Source: Bin107 sp965221655 | Lineage (GTDB): Bacteria > UBA8248 | Direction: 5' to 3' | NCBI GenBank assembly: GCA_965221655.1 | Contig: OZ244906.1 | Location: forward strand, 1,240,001 to 1,304,000 | Length of the DNA stretch: 64,000 nt | Part shown: positions 17,111 through 26,058 of the stretch, piece by piece | How positions within the stretch are numbered: the stretch's first letter is position 1 | Layout: every line of letters starts with the position of its first letter | The notes under the pieces: model-generated | What the model was told of the DNA's origin: nothing | Seen by the model: only the letters and a program-made list of their open reading frames with translations | The model's database searches: none | Program-made: the position numbers and the translations under genes

Positions 17111-18649
17111 TCACCCATCGTTTTCGCGCTCAAGCGCTTCACGAAGCGCCGTTTTGAGAATTTTTCCGTAATTGTTCTTGGGCAAGGCGTCGAGGAATCG
17201 ATACGCCCTGGGGCGTTTGAAGCGTGCGATGTGTGCGAGGCACAAGGCGTCGAGTTCCTCCGCGCTCACTCCCTCCCCTTCGCTGCCCACCACGAACGCC
17301 ACGACCTCCTCTCCCCAGTCGGGATGCGGACGACCGATGACGGATACTTCCAGGACGCCAGCGTGGCGGAGCAGCACCTCCTCCACCTCGCGCGGATAGA
17401 CGTTGCTGCCGCCGCTGATGATGAGGTCCTTCGAGCGATCCTTGAGGGTGAGGAAACCGTCTTCGTCCATCGCGCCCACGTCGCCCGTGTGGAGCCACCC
17501 GCCCCTGAGTGCGCTCGCCGTGGCCTCGGGATTGTTCCAGTAGCCCTTCATCACGACGTCGCCGCGCACCAGCACCTCGCCGACCTCGCCGGGCGGCAGA
17601 GGGTTGTCCTCCGCGTCGGCCACGCGCACCTCGACGACGGTGTGGGGCACTCCCACCGAGGCGAGGCGCTCCTCGTAGCGCGGGTGGGCGGTATCGACGT
17701 GGCGCTCTCTCGAGAGAACGGTGATGGTCATCGGGCTTTCGCCCTGCCCGTACACCTGCACGAGCTTCTCCCCCAGGGCCGCCATGGCCTTCTTGAGGTC
17801 CGCTACGTACATCGGCCCGCCTCCGTAGGCGATGGTCTTGAGGTTCGTGGTGTCGGCCCTCCCCATCGCCTCGCTCTGCACCAGGCGCGTCACCATGGTC
17901 GGGGCGGCAAACAGCGTTACGCCGCGGTACGCCTCGATCAGGCGAAAAATTTCCGCGGGCTCGAACCCTCCGCTCTCGGGCACGACGTTGTTCGCGGCCT
18001 TGTAGACGTGGGGCACGGCGTAGAGGCCCGAACCATGCGACATGGGCGCCGCGTGGAGAATGGAGTCGTTCTCCGATATCGGGTCGACGTCGGCAAAATA
18101 GCTCAGGCTCATGCTGTGGAGGTTGCGGTGGGTCAGCATGGCGCCCTTCGGCCTGCCCGTGGTGCCGCTCGTGTAGAAGAGCCAGGCCAGATCGTCGGGG
18201 TCTCTCGCCTCGATGGAGACGGCGCGCGAGGAGCGGGCCGCCAGGTAGTCGGGCGCGTCGGTTTCCACCACGCTTTCGAGAGAAGCGATTTCCCCGCGCA
18301 CGGACCCGAGCGTGCCCGTGAGGTCCGGGGTGGCAAAACAGCAGCGCGCTCCTGCGTTATCGAGGATAAAGGCCATCTCCTTGGGATGGAGCTTCGCGTT
18401 GACGGGCACGGCACAGCAGCCCGCGTGCCATATTCCGTAGAGCACCTCGAGAAACGCCGGGCAGTTCCGCATAACAATGGCCACGCGATCCCCCGGAGTC
18501 ATGCCGAGTTCGCGCCGCAGAAAACCCGCCATGGACGCCGCGCGCCGCGCGAGCATCTCGTAGTCGCAATGCACCGATTCGCCTGCGGATACGGCAGGGC
18601 GTCCTCCACAGGCTCCGGCCGCACGGGCCAGAAATTCCGCCACGTTCAT
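17111..18649 (-). CDS. AMP-forming acyl-CoA synthetase/ligase
   Basis: A 512-residue adenylate-forming enzyme. The P-loop motif is LFYTSGTTGRPKGAML around residue 160, the AMP-binding motif is YGQGESPM, then LHTGDVGAMDEDGFL, KDLIISGGSNVYPREVEE, and the C-terminal catalytic Lys in KNNYGKILKT. It activates a carboxylate with ATP and joins it to CoA; substrate length is not evident (the family includes fatty-acid, aryl and malonyl-CoA ligases). The start at 18649 has GGAGGT about 8 bases upstream. It is divergent from the dialkylglycine-decarboxylase-like gene across a 203-base gap. Confidence 0.9.
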   Translation of the reverse strand: MNVAEFLARAAGACGGRPAVSAGESVHCDYEMLARRAASMAGFLRRELGMTPGDRVAIVMRNCPAFLEVLYGIWHAGCCAVPVNAKLHPKEMAFILDNAGARCCFATPDLTGTLGSVRGEIASLESVVETDAPDYLAARSSRAVSIEARDPDDLAWLFYTSGTTGRPKGAMLTHRNLHSMSLSYFADVDPISENDSILHAAPMSHGSGLYAVPHVYKAANNVVPESGGFEPAEIFRLIEAYRGVTLFAAPTMVTRLVQSEAMGRADTTNLKTIAYGGGPMYVADLKKAMAALGEKLVQVYGQGESPMTITVLSRERHVDTAHPRYEERLASVGVPHTVVEVRVADAEDNPLPPGEVGEVLVRGDVVMKGYWNNPEATASALRGGWLHTGDVGAMDEDGFLTLKDRSKDLIISGGSNVYPREVEEVLLRHAGVLEVSVIGRPHPDWGEEVVAFVVGSEGEGVSAEELDALCLAHIARFKRPRAYRFLDALPKNNYGKILKTALREALERENDG

Positions 18650-18852
18650 CCGGTGCCACCTCCACGCAAGCCGCACCCGCGCACGCCGCGCGATTACGCG
18701 GGCGTCCCCGGGCGGAATGCCGCCTCCTCATGGAGCGATGATACGCCATATCCCCATCGCCCAATATGCAGTAGTATGCAGCCATGCGCCGAGGACGGCA
18801 AAGCGGGGGGCGGAGAGCGCGCCTGCCCCGCATTCTCATGGGGGTGCTTGCC

Positions 18853-20169
18853 ATGCGAAGCGAAAGGAACCTGCTTGATGCCGCAAAGAAATACAGCTTT
18901 CGGGGCCGCGTGGACAAGTCCGTTTTCTCGGGTCCGGTTTTCGTGCGCGGCGAGGGTTCGACCGTCGAGGACGTGAACGGCAAGCAATACATCGACTTCA
19001 ACTCGGGGCAGATGTGCTCCGCCCTGGGGCACAACCACCCCACGGTCACGGCCGCCATCAAGAAAAGCTGCGACACCCTCATCCACGCGCACAGCAGCTT
19101 TTTTAACGATCAGGAGATCGACCTGGCCGAGCGGTTGGGCACGCTCCTGCCCGCCCCGCTCGAGAAGAGCCTCTTTCTCGGCTCAGGCGCGGACGCCAAC
19201 GAGGCGGCGGTGACCATCGCCCGAAAGTTCACGGACGGCTTTGAGGTGGCGAGCCCGCACATCAGCTTTCACGGGCTCTCCGACACGGCCCGCTCGCTCA
19301 CATTTGCGGGCTGGCACAGCGGGCACGGGCCGCTCTCTCCAGGAAGCCTGGCCATGGTCGCGCCCTATTGCTACCGCTGCCCGCTCGCCCAAAAGTTTCC
19401 CGACTGCGAAATCGCCTGCCTGGACACGAGCTTCGAGCTCATCGACGCCCAGACGACGAGCAAGCCGGCGGCCGTCATTACCGAGCCGCTCTTCAGTGCG
19501 GGCGGGGTGGTGGAGCCGCCTCCCGGATGGCTCAAGAAATTGAAGGAACAATGCGAGGAGCGCGGCATGTTGCTCATCGTGGACGACGAGCAGACCGGAC
19601 TCGGCAAGCTGGGCACCATGTTCGGCTTCGAGAAGGACGAGGTGGTGCCCGACATCGTGACGCTGGCGAAGCACTTCGGCGGGGGCGTGAGCATCAGCTC
19701 CGTCTCGACGAGCGTCGAGGTGGAGGAGAAAGTGGCGTCCACCGAATTCGTCGTCACCCACTCGCACACCAACGACCCCCTCGCCTGCGCAGCGGGGGTG
19801 GCGAGCCTCGACGTCATCGAGCAAGAAGACGTGCCGGCCAAGGCGCGCAAAATCGGCGCCCACCTCAGGGAGCGTCTCACCTGGCTGGGAGAACAATACG
19901 AGATGATAGGAGACATTCGCGGCAGGGGCCTGCTTCAGGGAATCGAGTTGGTGGAGGACAGACGCACCAAGAAGCCCGCTGCGCGGCAGGGACGCGAGAT
20001 CAGCCGCAGGTGTCTCGAAAACGGACTCATATTCAGCCAGCGGCGCGAGGGAAGCGTGTTGCGCTTCGTGCCGCCCGCCACGACGACGCAGGGGCAGATG
20101 GATCAGGCGATGGACGTCCTCACCGACGCGATCGACGAGGCGAGCGTTCGCGGCGGCGCTTCGGGTTGA
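18853..20169 (+). CDS. PLP-dependent class III aminotransferase, 2,2-dialkylglycine decarboxylase-like
   Basis: A 438-residue fold-type I PLP enzyme. It aligns by eye along its length with 2,2-dialkylglycine decarboxylase (DGD): DFNSGQMCSALGH keeps the DGD-specific Gln (Q53), and GSGADANEAAV, LIVDDEQTG, the PLP-binding K273 in TLAKHFGGG, IGDIRGRGLLQGIELV and a late LRFVPP all follow. DGD couples decarboxylation of dialkyl amino acids to transamination of pyruvate. Trp138 of DGD is Phe139 here (ISFHG), so specificity may differ. The start at 18853 has GGGGGTG upstream; the ATG at 18838 is possible. Upstream lies a divergent acyl-CoA synthetase, downstream trmL. Confidence 0.8.
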   Translation: MRSERNLLDAAKKYSFRGRVDKSVFSGPVFVRGEGSTVEDVNGKQYIDFNSGQMCSALGHNHPTVTAAIKKSCDTLIHAHSSFFNDQEIDLAERLGTLLPAPLEKSLFLGSGADANEAAVTIARKFTDGFEVASPHISFHGLSDTARSLTFAGWHSGHGPLSPGSLAMVAPYCYRCPLAQKFPDCEIACLDTSFELIDAQTTSKPAAVITEPLFSAGGVVEPPPGWLKKLKEQCEERGMLLIVDDEQTGLGKLGTMFGFEKDEVVPDIVTLAKHFGGGVSISSVSTSVEVEEKVASTEFVVTHSHTNDPLACAAGVASLDVIEQEDVPAKARKIGAHLRERLTWLGEQYEMIGDIRGRGLLQGIELVEDRRTKKPAARQGREISRRCLENGLIFSQRREGSVLRFVPPATTTQGQMDQAMDVLTDAIDEASVRGGASG

Positions 20170-20201
20170 CGCGCGCGCTCTGCCGCACCGGGTGAGGCAA
20201 G

Positions 20202-20678
20202 ATGCTCCACGTGGCCCTGTACCAGCCCGCAATTCCCCAAAACACGGGAAACATCGGCCGCCTGTGCGTCGGGATGGGAGCCCACCTCCACGTCATCGAA
20301 CCCACGAAGTTCGACCTCTCGGACAGCTCCGTGCGCAGGGCGGGCCTCGATTACTGGCCCCACCTCACGCTTACCGTCCACGAGAACGAGCGCCGCTTTC
20401 TCGCATGGCTGGGCGAGAGGCGGCCGTGGCTGCTCACGAAGTTCGGCAGCGCGCGCTTCGACAGGGTCTCCTACGCGGAAGACGACGTGCTGATACTGGG
20501 AAACGAAAACACAGGCTTGCCCGGGGAGTGGCACGCGCGCTGGCCCGCGCGGCGGATTTACGTGCCCATGCCCGGGCCGATTCGCTCCTACAACCTCGCC
20601 AACACCGCCGCCGTCGTCCTCGCACAGGCGTTCGTGCAACTCAACGAGGCCGACACCGCGAACCGCTCCGAACCCTAA
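20202..20678 (+). CDS. trmL: tRNA (cytidine(34)-2'-O)-methyltransferase TrmL
   Basis: A 158-residue SPOUT methyltransferase, normal TrmL size. Motifs: ALYQPAIPQNTGNIGRLC at the N-terminus, VRRAGLDYWPH near residue 45, LILGNENTGLP as the SAM-loop motif 2, and the C-terminal IRSYNLANTAAVVLAQ trefoil-knot motif 3. TrmL methylates the ribose of the wobble base of some tRNA-Leu. The classic knot reads RSLNLSNS; here it is RSYNLANT, a mild variant. The SD is GGTGAGG. It is convergent with the oxidoreductase at 20758-21915. Confidence 0.93.
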   Translation: MLHVALYQPAIPQNTGNIGRLCVGMGAHLHVIEPTKFDLSDSSVRRAGLDYWPHLTLTVHENERRFLAWLGERRPWLLTKFGSARFDRVSYAEDDVLILGNENTGLPGEWHARWPARRIYVPMPGPIRSYNLANTAAVVLAQAFVQLNEADTANRSEP

Positions 20679-20711
20679 CCCGCAAACGTCAGGCACCCGA
20701 GCCACGCGCGA

Positions 20712-20731
20712 GACCCGCCGCCAAGCGGGTC
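20712..20731. terminator. Candidate terminator between convergent trmL and oxidoreductase genes
   Basis: A 7-bp perfect stem (20712-20718 with 20725-20731) and a six-base loop lie between the two convergent stops. There is only a weak T-containing flank, so the strength is uncertain. Confidence 0.4.
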
Positions 20732-20757
20732 GGCTCCTTACGTGTACCGAGGCGGCG

Positions 20758-21915
20758 CTAGGGCGTCATTTCCACCCAGCGGCCCTCGCGCGCGCTGCGC
20801 AGGCAGGCCTCGGCCAGGCGGACGTCGCGGACGCCTGCGGAGAAATCCGCATAGAAGGGTTCGCCCCCCGCCACGTGGCGGATAAAACGCTCCCAACCGA
20901 ACCGATAGGGGTTCTTGTAGGGCGCGTCGCCGGGCACCTCCTCCCACCCCTCGTTGTAGTCGTGTGATACGTCCATGGTGTCCGCGTCGCGCCCCATCAG
21001 AAAACCGCGCACCGTGGGCGTGGCCCCGGACGCCTGTTTCCAGCAACGCCTGAGGCCAGCCACAACCGAGCCGCCGGTTCCATCCACCTGGAAGGTAACC
21101 AGATCCTCGCGCCGCACGCGGGTGGCCCAGGAGCTGAAAATCACGCCGCGCGCGCCGCTTTCGAGTTCGACCAGGGTGTGCGCGCTATCTTCCACGTCCA
21201 CCGCGAAACGCTCGCCCGCCTCGTCGGCGCGCTCGGCCTGCGCCGTCCAGCACAGGGCGGCCACGCGCGAAATCGGCCCCAGCACCCCCTCGACGATGTA
21301 TCGCCAGTGGGGGTGCATGTCCGAGACGAGTCCGCCGCCGCCCGCCGCGCGATAGTTCCAACTCGGACGCTGTGAGGCGCGCTCCACGCCGTCGAACACC
21401 CACCAGCCAAACTCGATGCGAAAGCCGACGACGCGGCCCACGAAACCGCTTTCCACCACCCGTTGCAGTTTCATGAACCCCGGCAGGAAGAGTTTGTCCT
21501 CCACCGCGCCGTGCTTGAGGCCTTTGGCCTGTGCCGCGCGCAGAAGCTCCATCCCTTCTTCTGCGGTGGGAGCTACGGGTTTTTCGGAATATACGTGCTT
21601 TCCGGCGTCGATGGCGCGCCTGAGCGTATCGAGCCGCACGTGCGTGGCTGCTGCGTCAAAAAAAACGGGATAAGCCGGGTCGGCGAGGGCGGCGCCCAGG
21701 TCAGTCGTCCACGCGAGGCTGCCGTGTTCGGCCGCCAGTTGCGCAAGCCGCTCCGCACTCCTGCCGACGAGCAGGAGCCTGGGCAGGATTTTTTCCTCCC
21801 CCAGGTCGAGCCCGCCCTCCGCGATAATCGGCGCGAGCGAGTTGCGCAAATGCTGAAAGGAGCAAATGCCCCCCGTCGCCCCGTGGAGAATGATGCCCAA
21901 CTCGCGCGTCGCCAT
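20758..21915 (-). CDS. Gfo/Idh/MocA family oxidoreductase
   Basis: A 385-residue NAD(P)-dependent oxidoreductase. It has the Rossmann entry GIILHGATGGICSFQHL, less canonical than GxGxxG, then the family dinucleotide-proximal AGKHVYSEKPVAPT with the catalytic EKP, followed by the C-terminal domain (DMHPHWRYIVEGVLGPI). The family acts on sugars, inositols and related polyols. It lies 78 bases downstream of a second Gfo/Idh/MocA gene on the same strand and may be cotranscribed with it, implying two steps of one polyol pathway. Confidence 0.87.
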   Translation of the reverse strand: MATRELGIILHGATGGICSFQHLRNSLAPIIAEGGLDLGEEKILPRLLLVGRSAERLAQLAAEHGSLAWTTDLGAALADPAYPVFFDAAATHVRLDTLRRAIDAGKHVYSEKPVAPTAEEGMELLRAAQAKGLKHGAVEDKLFLPGFMKLQRVVESGFVGRVVGFRIEFGWWVFDGVERASQRPSWNYRAAGGGGLVSDMHPHWRYIVEGVLGPISRVAALCWTAQAERADEAGERFAVDVEDSAHTLVELESGARGVIFSSWATRVRREDLVTFQVDGTGGSVVAGLRRCWKQASGATPTVRGFLMGRDADTMDVSHDYNEGWEEVPGDAPYKNPYRFGWERFIRHVAGGEPFYADFSAGVRDVRLAEACLRSAREGRWVEMTP

Positions 21916-21993
21916 GCGCCGCCGCTCTCCGAAATGCTGCGCGCCTCCGCCGTCCCCGCGAGGCGGGCGGGCGCGCGCGTGCGAAAAACTTCC

Positions 21994-23124
21994 CTACGCC
22001 TCGAGGCCGGCCATCAGTTCCGCGGGATCGATCGGCAGCGGCACCTCGGCGCCGCGCTTGGCCGAGAGGTCCATCGCCATGGTCAGCATGAGGTTGCGGT
22101 GGCCCTCGGCGGCAGTCGCGTGCGGAGTGGCCTTGTCCGCGTAAATGCGCTGGAACCAGGAGTTCGTCTCCTCGCGCATGGGACCCCACAGCTCGCCGCC
22201 GTAGGTGTCGCCCGGCGGGAAGCTGGTGAGAAAATCGACGTTGCGTTGTGCTTCGAGATCAAAATCCTCAGGATTGTAGGCGGGACCCTGCGAGAATTCC
22301 GACGCCATCACGACGTCGCGGTGGGTATCTTCGATGTCTATCACCCCCCTGGTGCCCACAATTCCGATTTCGAGTCCGTAGACCGCGCCGGGCCACTCCT
22401 TGGGCAGCGCCCAGCAGATGTTCATGCTCCAGATGGCGCCGTTGTCCATCGTGAATACGCCGAAGGTGGCGTCCTTGGTTCCGAGATCGCGCAATATCCC
22501 CTCCGTCGAGCGCGCGAAGATGGAGACCGGCTTCGCGTCGCCCATCAGCCACAGGCACATGTCGAGACTGTGGGTGCCCGAGACCACCATGGGCGTCAGG
22601 AAGCGGCGATCCTCGGAGAGGCGCACCTCCCCCGTCGGGGCCATGCGGTTCATGAAGGCGCGCGTGACCGCGGCGGTGACGTCGCCGATTTGGCCGCTCT
22701 CGAGGCGATCTTTCACCGCGAGGAAGCGGCGGCGAAAGCGCTGGGTGTAGCCGACGACGGCGTCCACGCCCGCCGACTCGATGGCGGCGAGCACCGAGGC
22801 CGACTCGCGCGCGTCCGTCGCGAGGGGCTTTTCGATCAGCATGGACAGTCCGCGATCCACCGCGGCGAGGGTGGGCTCCACGTGCGCCCACGTTGAAGTG
22901 GCGATAATCGCGGCATCCACTTCGGGACGCGCCATGAGTTCACGAAAATCGCTCGTGAAGTAATCGGCCCCGATGTCTTCTTTGAGCTTTTGTCCTACCC
23001 GCTCGTTGGCGTCAGACAGACCAATCCACCCGATTCCGGGAAAATCTCTGGCCAGTGCGCCCCGAATGCGTCCCACGACGCCACAGCCAACGATGGCCAG
23101 CCCGAGTTCTTTTTTGTTCGCCAT
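21994..23124 (-). CDS. Gfo/Idh/MocA family oxidoreductase
   Basis: A 376-residue oxidoreductase. The N-terminal motif is LGLAIVGCGVVGRIRGALA, followed by VDAAIIATSTWAHVEPTLAAV and the catalytic LSMLIEKPLATDA. The C-terminal region contains VSGTHSLDMCLWLMGD, the family D-x-x-x-W/H patch. The start at 23124 gives the usual N-terminus; GGGAGA is upstream, though with long spacing. The alternative at 23160 has SD spacing too short. Probably an operon with the next oxidoreductase. Confidence 0.88.
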   Translation of the reverse strand: MANKKELGLAIVGCGVVGRIRGALARDFPGIGWIGLSDANERVGQKLKEDIGADYFTSDFRELMARPEVDAAIIATSTWAHVEPTLAAVDRGLSMLIEKPLATDARESASVLAAIESAGVDAVVGYTQRFRRRFLAVKDRLESGQIGDVTAAVTRAFMNRMAPTGEVRLSEDRRFLTPMVVSGTHSLDMCLWLMGDAKPVSIFARSTEGILRDLGTKDATFGVFTMDNGAIWSMNICWALPKEWPGAVYGLEIGIVGTRGVIDIEDTHRDVVMASEFSQGPAYNPEDFDLEAQRNVDFLTSFPPGDTYGGELWGPMREETNSWFQRIYADKATPHATAAEGHRNLMLTMAMDLSAKRGAEVPLPIDPAELMAGLEA

Positions 23125-23336
23125 CTTCTTCGATCTCCCTTTTCTCGTTTCGAGGGTCATGTTCTCCCGCGGAAAACCACCGCGCGGCGCGGAACGGGGC
23201 ACCATGCGAGCGAGGCCGCCTCCGGGCGGGGGATGCGCCGAGCCCAACGCACTTCGTGCGCAAGCCAGAGGTCGTCTTTTTTCTCCTCACACCACCCGGC
23301 CGCAAATGTTTCCGCGCCGCGTCTTCGGAGGCAAGC

Positions 23337-23361
23337 AAAAGACCGCGGGGTCGCCGCGGTC
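23337..23361 (-). terminator. Rho-independent terminator of tRNA-fMet
   Basis: On the minus strand an 8-bp perfect stem (23341-23348 with 23354-23361, five-base loop) is followed by TTTT (23337-23340), 13 bases downstream of the tRNA 3' end. Confidence 0.7.
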
Positions 23362-23373
23362 TCGCGTGGTTTT

Positions 23374-23450
<77 letters not shown>

Positions 23451-23466
23451 TCGTTACTTCTCGCCT

Positions 23467-23497
23467 ATTATCTACGCCCGCCGCGGCATTCTGTCAA
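23467..23497 (-). promoter_or_regulatory. Promoter of tRNA-fMet
   Basis: A perfect TTGACA (23492-23497) and GATAAT (23467-23472) lie on the minus strand with 19 bases between them; TAGATA at spacing 17 is the alternative -10. Transcription would start within about 10 bases of the tRNA 5' end. Confidence 0.65.
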
Positions 23498-23543
23498 GGA
23501 GAATGCAGAGTGCGCGCACACCGAAAGCCGCCTGCGCCATCCC

Positions 23544-23867
23544 TTATTTCTTAGAGGGAGCGAACTCGTAGACGATCTCCCCTTCTTTCACCAGGCCGAG
23601 ATCCTCGCGCGCGATGCGCTCGATGGCCTCCATGTCGGAGCGCAGGGAGCGAATCTCCGCGCGGAGTTTCTTGTTCGTCGCCTCGATGGCCGCGATCTCA
23701 CGCTGGAGTTCCGACACCCGCTCGGAGTTCACGATGACGGCGAGGTATCCGTCCCGCCCCAGCCAGGCGGAACCCAGCAACAAGATGACGATGCCGACCG
23801 AAAGCCAGAAGAATATTCTGCCCCCCGGCTGTTGGTCGGCGCCGGATGGTCGCCCTGGTTTTCGCAC
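23544..23867 (-). CDS. ftsB: FtsB/DivIC-type septum formation initiator
   Basis: A 107-residue bitopic membrane protein. After about 20 basic/polar residues comes one transmembrane helix (IFFWLSVGIVILLLGSAWLG), then a coiled coil of heptad-rich sequence (VSELQREIAAIEATNKKLRAEI) and the FtsB-family tail EAIERIAREDLGLVKEGEIVY. FtsB joins FtsL and FtsQ in the divisome. The start is a GTG at 23867 with GGGAGAG upstream. It is the last gene of the trp-leu-asd-hem series, 35 bases after hemL. Confidence 0.85.
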   Translation of the reverse strand: MRKPGRPSGADQQPGGRIFFWLSVGIVILLLGSAWLGRDGYLAVIVNSERVSELQREIAAIEATNKKLRAEIRSLRSDMEAIERIAREDLGLVKEGEIVYEFAPSKK

Positions 23868-23902
23868 CGCGCCCAACTCTCCCGTCGCGCGCGCCGCGTC
23901 GA

Positions 23903-25186
23903 CTAGAGGGCGGCGAACGCTTCGCGCGCGGCGGCCAGCGTGACCTCCACGCTTTCGTCGGTATGGGCGGAGGACATGAACCCCACCTCGAACTGGCTCG
24001 GGGCCAATGCCACGCCTCTTTCTAGCATAGCGTGGAAGAATTTGGCATACCGCGCCGTGTCCGAACGCATGGCGTCCGCGAAGTTGCGCACCGGGCCCTC
24101 CTGAAAGAAAGCCCCGAACATCGACCCGCAGTGCGCACCGCACAGGGCAACGCCCGCGGCACGCGCCGCCTCCGCCATGCCGGCGGAGAGCGCCTCCACC
24201 CGCCCGGCGAGGGCTTCGGGCAATCCCTCTTCCTCGACGACCTTGAGCGTCTCGACGCCTGCCGCCATGGCGAGGGGGTTTCCCGAGAGCGTGCCCGCCT
24301 GGTAGACCTTCCCCAGGGGTGCTACGCATTCCATCACCTCGCGCTTTCCGCCGTAAGCGCCCACGGGCATGCCGCCGCCGATCACCTTGCCCAGGGTCGT
24401 CAAGTCGGGAGTGACGCCGAAAAGAGCCTGCGCCCCGCCTCTGGATACCCGAAAACCCGTCATCACTTCGTCGAAGATAAGCAGGGCGCCCGCTTTTTCC
24501 GTCTCCTCGCGCAGGGTTTGCAAAAAACCCGTTTCGGGAAGGACGAGGCCCATGTTGCCCGCCACCGGCTCGACGATGAGCGCGGCGGTGTCCGCCCCCC
24601 GGCGGGCGAAGAAATCGCGCACCGCGCCTGCGTCGTTAAAAGGAAGCGTCGCCGTGTTGCGCGCGTAGTCCTCGGGCACGCCCCCGCTGTCGGGCACGCC
24701 CAGTGTTGCGCCGCCGCTGCCCGCCTTGACGAGCAGCCCGTCGGCGTGGCCGTGGTAACAACCCTCGAACTTGACGATCACGTCGCGGCCCGTGTAGCCG
24801 CGCGCAAGGCGTATGGCCGACATGGTCGCCTCGGTGCCCGAGTTGACGAAGCGCAGCAACTCCATGGAGGGATAGGCGGCGTTCACGAGCTCCGCCAGCT
24901 CGGTCTCGAGGGCGGTGGGTGCGCCGAAGCTCGTGCCGCGGGCCGCCGCCTCCCGAATGGCCGCTACCACGCGCGGATGGGCGTGGCCCAGAATCAGCGG
25001 CCCCCAGGAGAGCACGTAGTCGAGGTAGACGTTGCCGTCGGCGTCGCGGACGTGCGCGCCCGCGCCGCTCTCGACGAAAAAGGGCGTGCCCCCCACGCCG
25101 CGAAACGCGCGGACGGGAGAGTCCACCCCGCCCGGGATGCGCCTTTGCGCAAGGGCAAACAATTCTTCGGATTGCGGACGCTTCAC
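23903..25186 (-). CDS. hemL: Glutamate-1-semialdehyde 2,1-aminomutase
   Basis: A 427-residue PLP enzyme of tetrapyrrole synthesis. It isomerises glutamate-1-semialdehyde to 5-aminolevulinate. Landmarks: IPGGVDSPVRAFRGVGG at the N-terminus, RFVNSGTEATMSAIRLARG, ALLIFDEVMTGFRVS, the PLP Lys K267 in TTLGKVIGGGMPVGAYGG, and YQAGTLSGNPLAMAAG. The start is a GTG at 25186 overlapping the mtnP stop (GTGA). Length is normal. Confidence 0.96.
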   Translation of the reverse strand: MKRPQSEELFALAQRRIPGGVDSPVRAFRGVGGTPFFVESGAGAHVRDADGNVYLDYVLSWGPLILGHAHPRVVAAIREAAARGTSFGAPTALETELAELVNAAYPSMELLRFVNSGTEATMSAIRLARGYTGRDVIVKFEGCYHGHADGLLVKAGSGGATLGVPDSGGVPEDYARNTATLPFNDAGAVRDFFARRGADTAALIVEPVAGNMGLVLPETGFLQTLREETEKAGALLIFDEVMTGFRVSRGGAQALFGVTPDLTTLGKVIGGGMPVGAYGGKREVMECVAPLGKVYQAGTLSGNPLAMAAGVETLKVVEEEGLPEALAGRVEALSAGMAEAARAAGVALCGAHCGSMFGAFFQEGPVRNFADAMRSDTARYAKFFHAMLERGVALAPSQFEVGFMSSAHTDESVEVTLAAAREAFAAL

Positions 25187-26049
25187 GACACGTATTTTCC
25201 GATGAGCGGGCGCAGGCGTTCTCTCGCCTCGCCGGATATGTGGGCGGCGTCGGTCAGAATGGCCGTCGCCAGGATACCCGCAAAGGGGCTTGGCCCCTCG
25301 ATTTCGGGAATCGCCTCCTTGATGATCCGCTGGGCGAGCGTCGCGTTGCGTTTGAGCAGGGCGACGACGGCCTCGACGCTCACCGCCTCCTCCTCCTCGT
25401 GCCAGCAGTCGTAGTCCGTCGCCATGGCGATGGTGGCGTAGCTCATCTCCGCCTCGCGTGCGAGCTTGGCCTCGGGCATGTTCGTCATCCCGATGATTGC
25501 GGCTCCCCAGTCGCGGTAGCGAAAGCTCTCCGCCCGGCTGCTGAACTGGGGGCCTTCCATGCAGACGTACGTTCCGCCCGCGTGCGCGGTGGCCCCCGCC
25601 CGCCGGGCCGCACCAACGAGTATCCCGCTCAGCACCCCGCACACCGGGTCGGCCATCGAGACGTGGGCGACGACGCCGTCTCCGAAAAACGTGCCGACGC
25701 GCTTGCGGGTGAGATCGATAAACTGATCAGGCACCACGACTTCGCCCGGACGAATCTCCTCGCGCAGGCTGCCCACCGCGCTCACGGAAATCAGCCACTC
25801 CACGCCCAGCTGCTTGAACCCGTGGACGTTCGCGCGAAAAGGAATCTCGCTCGGCATGAACTCGTGGGCAACCCCGTGCCGGGGCAAAAACGCAACCCGC
25901 TTGCCCGAGAGCGTGCCCACGACGTAGGGGGCCGAGGGAGGGCCGTAGGGCGTATCGAGCACGCACTCCTCTAAATCCGTCAACTCCGCCATGCCGTAGA
26001 GGCCGCTGCCGCCGATAACCCCGATTCTTGCGTCAGACACAGTCATCAT
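25183..26049 (-). CDS. mtnP: S-methyl-5'-thioadenosine phosphorylase
   Basis: A 288-residue PNP-family phosphorylase that splits methylthioadenosine with phosphate into adenine and methylthioribose-1-phosphate, recycling polyamine and SAM by-products. Visible are GVIGGSGLYGM, the phosphate-contacting LPRHGVAHEFMPSEIPFRANV, SVSAVGSLREE, MEGPQFSSRAES and GMTNMPEAKLAREAEMSYA with the TDYDCW region. The gene is 9 bases after asd and overlaps hemL by four bases. Confidence 0.94.
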   Translation of the reverse strand: MMTVSDARIGVIGGSGLYGMAELTDLEECVLDTPYGPPSAPYVVGTLSGKRVAFLPRHGVAHEFMPSEIPFRANVHGFKQLGVEWLISVSAVGSLREEIRPGEVVVPDQFIDLTRKRVGTFFGDGVVAHVSMADPVCGVLSGILVGAARRAGATAHAGGTYVCMEGPQFSSRAESFRYRDWGAAIIGMTNMPEAKLAREAEMSYATIAMATDYDCWHEEEEAVSVEAVVALLKRNATLAQRIIKEAIPEIEGPSPFAGILATAILTDAAHISGEARERLRPLIGKYVS

Positions 26050-26058
26050 TCCTCGTCA

